This document shows, piece by piece, positions 54,429 through 64,000 of a stretch of DNA of 64,000 bases. Position numbers and translations under genes: made by a program. The first letter of the stretch is position 1. Every line of letters starts with the position of its first letter. This stretch comes from Gambelia wislizenii. Lineage: Eukaryota; Chordata; Lepidosauria; Squamata; Crotaphytidae. Where the stretch lies: assembly GCA_030847615.1 (NCBI GenBank), contig JAUMIR010000001.1, forward strand, positions 265,607,187 to 265,671,186, written 5' to 3'. The notes below the pieces were generated by a model. That model searched no databases. It was given only the letters and a program-made list of their open reading frames with translations, and was not told where the DNA came from.

Positions 54429-54535
54429 GAATCATAGGAACATAGGAAGGTGTCTTATATGAAGTCTGGCCATTGGTCCAACTAGGTCAGTATTGTCTAC
54501 TGCTGTGATGTTACTAAGGCTGGTGTCATCCCTCC
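54429..54535 (+). mobile_element. Reptile interspersed repeat fragment (CATAGGAAGGTGTCTTATAT)
   Basis: CATAGGAAGGTGTCTTATAT then GTCTGGCCATTGGTCCAACT and AGGTCAGTATTGTCTACTGC is a repeat commonly seen in reptile genomic sequence. I do not know its class. Part of the continuation (TCTACACTGACTGGCT) appears at about 54742. Confidence 0.5.
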
Positions 54536-57039
54536 CTCCAACGGTGTCACCTGGTGCAGTTTGGCCTCTTTGCACTCCTCCGCCCCCAAAGCAGCCACTA
54601 GTCTACAGCAGGGGTGGAGAAACTATGTTTCTCCCAATCTTTTGACTGAATGATTGCAATCAACCCATCGACAGCCAATTGTAAGGGACTGTGGAAATTG
54701 TAAGATAAATGTTTGGATGCCCAAAGATCCCTCATCCCTGGTCTACACTGACTGGCTATTTGGAGATGAGGGGAAATGCATTTGGGATCTCCTTGCAGGC
54801 AAAATATCTGTGCGCCCCCCAAGTTCTGGCCCTTCAGTTTATATCTTTTAAAATATTAGCACAGTTTATGTGCTTTTAATTATGCTAATAGGAGAGTCTG
54901 ATGTGATTTTTTTAAAATAAGGTATTTGGAGATACATACAACAAACCAATCAAACAATCAGAACAAACAAAAACTTTGTCAGTGGATGGAACACATTTTA
55001 AGCAATATCATGCTTGCCTGCATATGGGATTGATTGAACTTCCCATTTCACTCTTGCATATAAAGCTTGACAACTGTAGAGAGAGAAATAAATCATATCA
55101 GTAATTGGTGAAATATTTGTTTTAAATTATCTGGTTTTAAGTAATAAAATATTTAATATGTTCTTAGTCTTTTAGGATTATTGCTATAGTTAGTTATTGT
55201 CTGAAATAACTAACTATCTGTCTGAAATATTTTCAGATACAGTCTGGAATATAAATATTTGAAAAAAATAAATAAACATACAGTACTTATAGTGTGTTGA
55301 GAAACTGGTGTATGAACAGGAACCTTCTTTATTTTGTTTCCCTTTTGGGTACATCTTCCGCTTGGCTGTTGTTATGTGTGCCACCCATTTGCTCTTCAGT
55401 GAAGTTTAAGAACATCCAACAGATGGGGTTGTAGAGCTTCTCTTGTATATCCATTGGGAGGCTAGCTCTTTCAGTGAGTTGTTCCCTTGAATACCATTTG
55501 GTTTGTGTAATGACTTCAGAACAACTTGCTCTGTCCAGAAGGAGAAGGAGGCAGGGAAGAATTCACAATATGGTTTTTATCTTTAGAACTGAATGGTCAG
55601 TTTCTGGTGACCTGCTCCTGTGTTAAAGGACATCCTGGATGTAATGGTGTTGGCCGTGGAAGCAGGACATTTTTCATTTTGAAATACTCTAATTCCAACT
55701 ATGCTTGGATCATACGTTTATCTTTCATATACACTGACATGAAGTAGTAGTGATTTGTCAAAGTTTTTCCTTTTGCAGAACCATTCTGCTTTTAATCCAA
55801 CTTCACCATGGCTTATTATAATAGGAAAATGTTGGTATTTGCAAGCAGGGTTCCCCAGCCGTATCGGTTATCTTTGAGAGTATGTACTTAATATTTTGAG
55901 AAAGTGACTATTCTAGAGCTACCAACTTGGACTTGGAAAGCAGACTCCAACTACAAGAAGTATTTCAAAGCAATTTCACAATAGCTTTTGCTGGGCATGT
56001 AATGGAGCCAACCACCACAAACAAGCTGTATTTATATGATTAAAATAGAATTGTTAAACATATTTGCTCATGTATTTTAATAGAAAAGTGGTATAGATAG
56101 TATAAAGATGCATAATGTTTTGTTAGTTGCAGAGATCCAGCTTTGTGCTGTGTTGAAGTAACACGTGAAATCCATGCAAATCGCAAATGTCCTCGGTAAA
56201 TTCTGTAACGAGTTGGCAAGAAAATAAATTTCAAGTTGTGATGGTCAATGCTCTATTTGCAGCAGGAACTTTTCACTGTGTTTACTACTGTGAAGTTCTG
56301 TTGGTCAGTCCACTGCATGCATATTAATAGGGTAAAAGGAAGGTGCAGATTGACACTTTGAAAAATACGTAGAAGAGTTTTTATGCTAAACTGGAACTTG
56401 AACTTGAAAGACCAGGAGCTTCCTTATTTGTGAAACAATATGCAACATTTCAGTCTATGGCCTCTCATAAAAACATTGAACTTTCCACTAGCAGACTAGC
56501 TGAGAATGGAATGGGTCAATGGTAGTAAGGTTGTTTTTCCACATAACTGTGCCAACATAACCTCCTTTTTTAAAATAGCGGAACAGTCCACTTTGCTAGT
56601 ATGAGAGAGAGTTGGGATGCAGGAGGAGTTTGCAGTACTGCTGCTTCTGCTCTTTTTAAATAGTCTGTCTAAAAGTATTACAATCAAAAATGAAATCAAA
56701 GGTTCAGAGAACAGTGAGGGAAATGATGGCATTGCTAGTGTGTGTCATTTTTGAACAAAGGAGGTAGTTAAATCTGCAAGTGTGTTCTGATGCTGCAATT
56801 GCAAAGCCTTTCAATGAAAGAAATGTAAACTGTGGTGTTGCCTCTTTGCTGCTTGGATAGCTACATTCCTCAGAGCAGTTGCAGCAGTGATGCTTTAATT
56901 GCCTGGGGAAAAAAGTATAATTTTGTCAGGTACAGACTCTTGCTGGAAAACTCCAACATTTCTCTCTAGTTTCCTGGCAAAGAAATAAGTAGCTGCATTG
57001 CATAGTATTCTTAGGTCAAGACAGTTGGGTTTGCAGATA

Positions 57040-57367
57040 GAGGTTGAATCTCCCTTATCCAAAATGCTTGGGACCAGATTTTGGAATATTTTGGATTTTG
57101 GAATACTTGCATAATACATAATGAGATCTTGGAGATGGGACCCTAGTCTAAACATGAAATTCATTTATGTTTCATATACACCTCGTACACATAGCCTGGA
57201 GGTAGTTTTATACATATTATTTTCAATAATTATGTGCATGAAACAAAGTTTATGTACATTGAACCATTAGGAAGCAAAGGTGTCACTGTCTCAGCCACCC
57301 ATGTGGACTATTTTGGATTTTGGAATATTTTGGATTTTGGAATTCTGGGTAAGGGAGACTCAGCCTG
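57040..57367. mobile_element. Tc1/mariner-type MITE, 328 bp, TA flanks
   Basis: Left GAGGTTGAATCTCCCTTATC and right GGGTAAGGGAGACTCAGCCTG are inverted, with TA on both sides. It is rich in ATTTTGGATTTTGGAATA near both ends, a familiar Tigger-group pattern. No coding. Confidence 0.7.
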
Positions 57368-57498
57368 TAGTTGCTGCTAGAGAAGCAGTCTGATCCTCAT
57401 GAGTTGGGGTGGTGAAAGCTTCTTTTGAGGTATCTCTTAGGCTGGGAAGTGTGTAGGTATTTTCACCCAGCCAATGGAGAGAGGTAAGAATGTGAACT

Positions 57499-57555
57499 AT
57501 AATAATAATAATAATAAAATTTATTTCTATCCTGCCCCTCTGCAATGCAATCGGA
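57499..57555 (-). mobile_element. L2 3'-tail scrap
   Basis: (TAA)n, then AATTTATTTCTATCCTGCCC and CTCTGCAATGCAATCGG, the reverse complement of an L2 3' terminus. Confidence 0.6.
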
Positions 57556-57814
57556 ACTTTAAAGTTTGGGAGCTCCATGATGACATTTACTAATTTTTAA
57601 ATTGGAGATTCAGAGGTTGGCAGAGAGCATGGAATAAAGTGTTTGGTGAAACTTCTTGTGGACCATGTCCTAGTTAAATCTATATAATTCTAGAGTAGAG
57701 GTCATTGCTGGAAAAGTTTATTTGTACATATTTATATCCAAAGTCACCATTTTCTGCATCATTCAACACATTTCCCCCCCTCAAAGGGGGTGTTGTTCTA
57801 TTGTTCTCTGGCTG

Positions 57815-60800
57815 TATAATAAATAATAATAATAATAATAATTATTATTATTTATACCCCGCCCCTCTGTTAAAACAATTGGGGCGGCTTACAAAAATTA
57901 AAATACAATACAGATAAAAATCCGAAAACACCACCCACCCCACCCTCCCCCATAAAAAGATATTAAACAAATATAAATTAAAAGCAACTAATCTAAAATC
58001 ACATTTAAAAACAATAAATACAATAAATAGCCAGCAAAATAAAAGAGGCCAGGAGCCCCTGAGGCCGGGATCTAATTAGGAAAGGCCTGCCAAAAGAGAT
58101 CCGTCTTTAGTGCTTTTTAAAAGCTACTCACACTTGTCATCTGACGGATCTCGTTCGGCAGGTCATTCCACAATTTGGGGGCAATTACCGAAAAGCCCTC
58201 TGGGAGGTTGCAGACAGCCTAGATTTTTGTGGCTGAAGCAAATTCCTCCCAGAGGACCGGAGTGTGCGGGGAGGATTGTATGGGAGGAGGCGGTTCCGGA
58301 GATAAGTTGGACCCAAGCCATTTAGGGCTTTAAAGGTAATAACCAACACCTTATACTGGGCCCGGAAACTGATAGGCAGCCAGTGGAGAGATTTTAATAC
58401 TAGAGTTATATGGTCTCTCCGAGATGTTTCCAGATACCACTCTGGCTGCCATATTTTGTACCAACTGAAGTTTCCGGACCAAGCATGAGAGTAGCCCCAT
58501 GTAGAGCACATTGCAGAAATCTAGACGAGAGGTAACCAGCACGTGCACCACAGTCTCGAGATCCCTTACTTCCAGGAAAGGGCGCAGCTGGCGTATCAGC
58601 CGAAGCTGATAACAGGCGCTCCTGACCGTCGCATTCACCTGACTAGTCATCTGAAGTGATGAATCAAGGAGCACCCCCAGACTGCGAACACAGTCCTTAA
58701 CGGAGAGCATGACCCCATCCAGGACTGGTGGTTGCAACCCAACTCTTGGTCTTGGGGCCGCTACCGTGAGCACCTCCATTTTGTCCGGATTTAATCTCAA
58801 TCTGTGTTTCCTCATCCAGCCCATTACTGCTTTAAGACAATCATTAAGAAGAGGGACGCTATCAGAATGCGAGGCTGACAATCGGGATCCGCGTACTGAT
58901 AACACCCAGCCCCATAACTCAGAATAATCTCACCCAGCGACTTCATATAGATGTTAAACAGCATTGGGGACAGGATGGCACCCTGCGGAATGCCACAAGT
59001 AAGCTCCTTTCTGTTGGAGCAGCTGTCCCTGAGCAACACCCTCTGGGACCTGCCCGAGAGGAAGGACCGGAACCACTGGAGCGCAGTGCCTCCGATTCCT
59101 AACCCTCTCAGGCGATCCAAGAGGATACTATGATCTATCATATCAAAAGCTGCTGAGATGTCTAGAAACACCAACAGGGTCACACTACCCCTGTCGATGC
59201 TTAGACACAGGTCGTCGGTCAAGGCAACCATGGCAGTCTCAACTCCAAATCCCATCCTAAAGTCAGTTTGAAATGGGTCTGGATAATCAATTTCATCCAA
59301 GACCACTTGGAGTTGAAGCACAACTGCCCTCTCGATCACCTTGCTCAAGAATGGTAACATAGAAACCGGCCTATAGTTGTTCATATCCAGGGGTCCAAGG
59401 GAAGACTTTTTCAGGAGCGGCCTAACGGCCGCTTCCTTTAAACAAGATTGAACACACCCTGCTCTGAGGGATGCATTGATGATGTCCTTAAGGAACACCA
59501 TCAAGGCACACACACCCCCGGGTGGCCAGCCATGACGGGCAAGGATCGAGAGGGCAGGTCATCTTCCTCACCCTACCAAGTAGCTTGTCCACGTCCTCAG
59601 TACTCACGGATTGAAATTGATCCAGTAAACTTACATCAACGGAGTTGCTGGACACCTCGTCAATTGTTTCTGTCAAATTGCTGGCATCTAAGTTGGCTCT
59701 TATCTGAGAGATTTTATCTGCAAAGAAGTTGTTAAACGCATCACAGCAGGCTGTCATTGGGTTAAGCAACGGGTTCTGCGCAGGAGTAACCTGCGTCATC
59801 TCCCTTACCACCCTAAACAGCTCTGCTGGACGGGACTCTGCAGATGCAATACATGCAGAGGAGAAGGATCTCTGTGCTGCACGTATTGCCTCTCGATAGG
59901 ACCAAAGAAAGTTCCTATAACGAGTCCTGTCGGATAAGAGTCGAGTTTTCCGCCAGTTGCGCTCTAGTCGTTGTCCAACTCGCTTCATTTTCCTAAGCTC
60001 TGCTGTATACCATGGCTTACAGTTTGGAGTGGGTGGGAAAGGACGCTTGGGAACGATCGTGTTGATAGCCTTGGTAAGGTCGGTGTTCCAGGTATTAACC
60101 AAAGCTTCGACAGGGTCACCGGCGTTACCAACCATTAAACCCTCCAAGGCTTTCTGGAATCCTATTGGTTCCATTAGCCTTCAGGGGTGGACCATTCTAA
60201 ATGGGTCCACCACCCCTGGTGGGGCGGGAAGAGACTCTTAGTTCAGTCTTGACCAGGAAATGATCCGTCCATGACAATGCGGTGGTTTTTATAATCTCCG
60301 CCCACGGATATTCCTGTTCCGTACTGAAGACCGCATCAAGGGTATGACCCGCACAATGTGTGAGCCCGACGACCATTTGGGATAGGCCCATGTTTGTCAT
60401 GATTTCCATGAACTCCCGAGCCGCACTAGTCAGATTTGTCAAGCTGATCTCAAGTGGAATGTTGAAGTCACCCAAAACTAAAAGTCTGGGTGACTCCAAC
60501 AGCAACTCTGATACCAGCTGTGTCCGCTCGGTTAGGGAGTCTGTTAGACAACGGGGTGGTCGGTATACTAGCAGGATCCCCATACTACCCTTGTTCCTCA
60601 GACTAAGGTACATATACTCAAAGTGGACTGTGTTTCGGACAGGTATCCTGGTCAAGGTCAGATTGTCCTTATAAACTAGAGCCACTCTGCCCCCCCCCCC
60701 GCCCACTTCCCCTCACCTGCTCACTGACAGAATACCTGGCTGGGAGGGCCTGCGCCCACGTGACAGCGCTATCCTCTCCCAGCCAGGTTTCTGTGAAGCA

Positions 60801-61090
60801 AGCCAGGTCGGCATCCTCATCCAAGAGAAGATCGTAAATAATGTGAGTTATTCTTAACCGATCTGGCATTGCAGAGGAGCAAAGTAGGGTTCTGTGGAAT
60901 TGTGGGTACGCTCTCCAATCCATTCCGGGAAACAGGGTGAACGGAAGGTGGGATAGCTAACAAACAGCGATCCCGCCTTCTTTCATAACATCTGTTCACT
61001 CTGTTCCGACCATACCTCCCTTTCCTCAGCACAACTTCAATTTCCGCCCCCACTCCATTCCCGGCCTCAGCTGACTCCAATTGCAAGCTT
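57815..61090 (-). mobile_element. L2-clade LINE, second near full-length copy, decayed
   Basis: Same subfamily and architecture as 1837-5517, with an uninterrupted 3.27 kb. The endonuclease frames are at 60817-61086 (LLLCNARSVKN), 60669-60923 (DADLACFTETWLGEDSA) and 60197-60706 (LVLGDFNIPLEISL). The linker is at 59488-60174. The reverse transcriptase is at 58824-59513 (NYRPVSMLPFLSKVIERAVV, FLDISAAFDMIDHSILLDRL, CGIPQGAILSPMLFNIYMKS) and the tail at 58185-58905. The catalytic YADD is destroyed: CYQYAD runs into a frameshift at about 58889 because a stretch is deleted. The 3' tail is (TAA)n/(ATT)n at 57820-57852 followed by TTTATACCCCGCCCC. Confidence 0.9.
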
Positions 61091-61545
61091 AGGTCTTCCT
61101 GGCTGGCTGGCTGGCGTTTCTGGGGAGTGGCTTAATGTAGTGAGCTGGACTTTAACCACTAGGCAAGTGGGTTTTAGAGTCCTTGTTTGCATCATGGCCA
61201 GCTGCTGTCCCATGGTATGAAAAGAGTTAATTTGTGTTTGTGACCTTGTTTGATACTTTTTGTGTTGGCTTGGCAGTTTGAAGATGGGAAAAGGTATGAG
61301 ACCTGGGAACAGACTGGGGGAGTGCATTTTCCTTTGTTGCTAACCTGCTTGCACAGTTCTCATAGCTATGGAGGAGGGGAGATGGGTCACACTTATGCAC
61401 TTTAATTTTCTTTGTTTGCTTCTGTGCTATAGAGTACCCTTGGGAACCCATCTACCATTGGCCTTAGCATTGGCCAGGGGGATGGGGTGAGTACTGCACT
61501 TCAGTCCAAGGGCCCCATATAGCCAGCGATGGGGAAATGAATTGC
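61091..61545. other. Unassigned non-coding sequence
   Basis: No gene or repeat recognised between the L2 5' end and the CR1 fragment. Confidence 0.4.
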
Positions 61546-61965
61546 TGTTTGAGGATATTGCATACTTTGATTTCAGTAAGGCCTTTGACAAGGTTCCCCC
61601 TGATATTCTTGCAAACAAGCTTGGAAAATGTGGGCTAGACAAGTTTACTGTTAAATGGATTTGTAATTGGTTGACTGGCCGAACCCAAAGGGTGCTCAGT
61701 AGTGGCTCCTTTTCGTCTTGGAAAGATGTGACCAGTGGGGTGCCACAGGGTTCTGTCCTGGGCCCAGTGCTATTCAACATCTTTATCAATGACTTGGATG
61801 AGGGAATTAGGGGCATACTTATCAAATTTGCAGATGACACCAAATTAGGAGGAGTAGCTAATACCCTAGAGGACAGGATCAAAATTCAAAATGACCTGGA
61901 TAGACTGGAGATCTGGGCCAAAGCTAACAAAATGAAATTCAATACGGAGAAATGTAGGGTACTGC
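61546..61965 (+). mobile_element. CR1 LINE fragment, left part
   Basis: Encodes [20 protein letters not shown] to [20 protein letters not shown] and [15 protein letters not shown], the catalytic half of the reverse transcriptase, closely related to the intact ORF2 (35150-35560). It is cut at 61965, where a family B fragment is inserted. 5'-truncated at about 61546. Confidence 0.9.
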
Positions 61966-62286
61966 CCCCTCTCTGGCTTTTCTTCGCAAATGAAGATTCA
62001 GGAAGGACTCATCCCGTGCTTTCTGCAAGCGCGCTGATGACTAAAAAGGCCAATCCGAGATAAACAAGTCTGGTTGCAGAAAGCATAGCAGAAGGTCTCC
62101 TTGGGTGATGTTTTTGGTTTGTGATTCTTTCTGCGTTGTTGTTTCTCTTCAAGACTTGTTTGGCGTGAGTTTTTAAATAAGGCTGCAGCATTGTGGATAG
62201 TGCGTCTCTTATGTCTCCTGATGTGAGGCCAGGGTGGACCACTGTTGGTGATCAATTTGGCTGAGCCTGAGATGTTGTTTCAGGGA
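61965..62286 (-). mobile_element. Zinc-finger LINE (family B) 3' fragment nested in CR1
   Basis: The minus strand keeps an open frame (62255 to 61998) reading NAAALFKNSRQTSLEEKQQR, then [20 protein letters not shown] and [18 protein letters not shown]. This is the C-terminal tail of family B with its zinc-finger cysteines and histidine. CTGC stands at both junctions (about 61963-61966 and 62284-62292), a possible short target duplication. It is younger than the CR1 it interrupts. Confidence 0.85.
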
Positions 62287-63050
62287 GTCTGCACTTAGGG
62301 CAGAAAAATGAAATGCATAGATATAGGATGGGGGAGACCTGGCTGAATGAGACTACGTGCGAAAGGGATCTAGGAGTCCTAGTAGACCACAAGTTGAATG
62401 TGAGTCAACAGTGTGATGCGGCAGCTAAAAAGGCCAATGTGATTTTGGGCTGCATCAATAGAAGTATAGTATCTAGATCAAGGGAAGTAATAGTGTCACT
62501 CTGTTCTGCCTTTGTCAGGCCTCACCTAGAATACTGTGTCCAGCTCTGGGCACCACAATTCAAAAAGGATATTAACAAATTGGAGGATGACTAAATGTCC
62601 AGAGGAGGATGACTAAAATGGGGAAAGGTCTGGAAACCATGCCTTATGAGGAGAGACTTAGGGAGCTGGGTATGTTTAGCCTGGAAAAAAGACGGTTAAG
62701 AGGCGATATGATAGCCCTGTTTAAGTATTTGAAGGGGTGTCACATTGAGGATGGAGCAGGCTTGTTTTCTGTTGCTCCAGAGACTAGAACATGGAACAAT
62801 GGATGCAAGCTCCAGGAACAGAGATTCCACCTCAACATTAGGAGGAGCTTTTTGACAGTAAGAGCTGTTCGGCAGTGGAACACACTCCTCCGGAGCGTGG
62901 TGGGGTCTCCTTCCTTGGAGGTCTTTAAACAGAGGCTGGATGGCCATCTGTCAGGGATGCTTTGATTGTGTATTCCTTCACGGCAGGGGGTTGGACTGGA
63001 TGGCCCTTGTGGTCTCTTCCAGCTCTACAATTCTATGATTCTATGATACT
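62287..63050 (+). mobile_element. CR1 LINE fragment, right part with complete tail
   Basis: Continues the CR1 at GCACTTAGGGCAGAAAAATG (LHLG.KNEMHKYRMGETWLNE). It proceeds through LGVLVDHKLNVSQQCDAAAK to LEVFKQRLDGHLSGML (stop near 62965), then GGGGGTTGGACTGGATGGCC and the octamer tail at about 63028-63046. A short scrambling near 62583-62610 (GAGGATGACTAAATGTCCAG then GAGGATGACTAAAATGG) is a small local duplication that breaks the frame. Confidence 0.9.
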
Positions 63051-63249
63051 CTGAGTAGAATTAGTTGTTGGGGGGATGTTCTATCACTGGCTGAGAGAGG
63101 ATGCTGTACTCCAGCAGCAAAAGGGCCAGCATGCTCCACTGCTGTATATTATCTGCTGCATCATTTACCACCAATAAAGCTTATGCTATGGCAGTAATGT
63201 GTATCAGTGTTTGGCACCAGAGTCTTGGGGAGGTCTGGAGCTACACCCA

Positions 63250-63612
63250 AGGGCTGTCTAAGCGGCAAAAATATTCCGCATAGAATTTGAGGAGCATACG
63301 ATTTGTCTAAATGCCATCAGCATCAATCTGCCATATTCCAAAGGAGGGGGGCCAAAACCGCCAAAAATTCTACAGGAAAAGCCTTCACAGCTTTCCCCGT
63401 ATTTTTAAAAAAAGCTTAACAGGGAATGCATATTCCCACTCGTTGGGAGAACTGATTTGTGTTGATTCGCATTCCTGTTAACAGTGGAAGTGGAAAGCTG
63501 ATTGGTCGGACTTGCACAGGGGCCAGAGCTTGCTAACAAGGCAAGCGCCTGGAACTGCCAATTTGGATTTTCACCTTAGCAATCGTGTGCTGAGGTGACA
63601 AAACAGCCTTTT
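63250..63612 (+). mobile_element. Family D DNA element
   Basis: GGGCTGTCTAAGCGGCAAAAA, GGAGGGGGGCCAAAACCGCC, GAAAGCTGATTGGTCGGACT (inverted CCAAT), GCACAGGGGCCAGAGCTTGC and GGAACTGCCAATTTGGATTT are in the same order as at 47793-48356. The right terminus was not found clearly. Confidence 0.6.
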
Positions 63613-64000
63613 TTTGTCAGGTGTTATAGCTCGCACTGGGAACCTAAACAGGTCTCAGGCAGCATAAAATAGACAGCAGAGTGTTGTTCCTTCAGGCATA
63701 AGAATAAAGGCACAGACACGTACCTTTGTGTCTAAAATAAACTGCTTCTCTTTACTTGGGCATATTGAAGAGTATTTACAGATATATACAGCATTCAAGA
63801 GAAAACATCCTCACTCTGTGAAATCCAAGAAAGAACTGCTCAGTTCAACTCTATAGGACAAAATAAATACCCAGCTCTGCAGAGTTCCTAGCACTTCCCC
63901 CCTTTTAGTTCTGCATCAGCTCAGCTCCTGGGCTCAGTCAATATTGATACATTTATCCAGCTAGCGCTGCAGCTTATTTGAAACTTCTCAGTGCTTTACA
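63613..64000. other. Unassigned sequence at the window edge
   Basis: Contains AATAAAGGC (about 63704) and TATATACAG, and could be part of an LTR starting TGTTATAGCTCGC at about 63622. With only one end in view this cannot be supported. Confidence 0.3.

Larger units (their letters stand above)
41350..64000 (+). other. HIBCH: HIBCH intron 5 (runs past the window edge)
   Basis: No exon encoding the next HIBCH segment was found by reading both obvious frames and splice contexts to 64000. The intron is therefore at least 22.6 kb and is packed with repeats listed separately. The stretches 41350-42680, 42960-46985, 47220-47790, 49240-49885 and 54280-57040 hold no recognised gene or repeat beyond short MITE scraps (43495-43565) and an (AT)-rich run near 45170-45230. 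Confidence 0.65.

Noticed and set aside
63622..64000. Possible LTR starting TGTTATAGCTCGC with AATAAAGGC
   Set aside because: Only one end is in the window, with no target duplication or internal sequence to test.
41350..64000. Next HIBCH exon (GVGLSVHG... and the catalytic Glu/Asp segment)
   Set aside because: No matching frame or splice context was found; a profile search could still reveal a short exon.

Overview
The window is a piece of vertebrate nuclear genome, most probably from a squamate reptile (a lizard is likely, but the species cannot be told). The case rests on the repeat mix: tRNA-derived and 5S-rRNA-derived SINEs of the Sauria type with a BovB/RTE-like 3' end, RTE/BovB fragments, L2 and CR1 LINEs, a probable Penelope-like family, and many short hAT- and Tigger-type DNA elements. 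Only one host protein-coding gene is recognised. It is the 5' part of HIBCH (3-hydroxyisobutyryl-CoA hydrolase, mitochondrial valine breakdown) on the + strand. Five exons lie at 26089-26138, 30857-30995, 38315-38399, 39500-39580 and 41297-41349. All junctions are phase-compatible, giving 136 codons. I found no exon after 41349, so intron 5 fills the rest of the window (over 22 kb) and the remaining exons lie to the right.

Layout. Positions 1-25700 lie upstream of the gene. They hold an RTE fragment, an inverted pair of Penelope-like copies, one of them split by an L2 that itself carries a second L2 fragment, many SINEs and MITEs, two solo LTRs with 5-bp target-site duplications (11003-11429 and 14333-14850), a 112-bp minisatellite (18541-18890), and a LINE whose ORF encodes a reverse transcriptase and a C2HC zinc finger (23790-24958). 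A GC/CpG-rich block at about 25750-26220 is the likely HIBCH promoter and first exon. Intron 1 has two Tigger-like MITEs and a 5S-derived SINE. Intron 2 has an L2 interrupted by a CR1 with a complete ORF2 (32392-36307), plus a third solo LTR (37357-37766). Intron 5 has CR1, RTE and zinc-finger LINE pieces, a second long L2 (57815-61090), and an unusual GC-rich tandem array at about 50765-53830.

The array is the most unusual object here. It has about 45 units of 62-75 bp, each with a perfect or near-perfect hairpin and a G-run block that could form a G-quadruplex. A 1.13-kb higher-order period runs through it, and it sits beside a Tigger-like terminus inside a hAT element whose 8-bp target duplication is still visible at both outer ends. 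The long proline/glycine-rich ORFs in it are by-products of stop-poor GC-rich repeats, not genes.

The mobile elements do not act together as a system. They are layers of independent insertions, and the nesting gives their relative ages. All repeat family names are by eye; no database search was possible.
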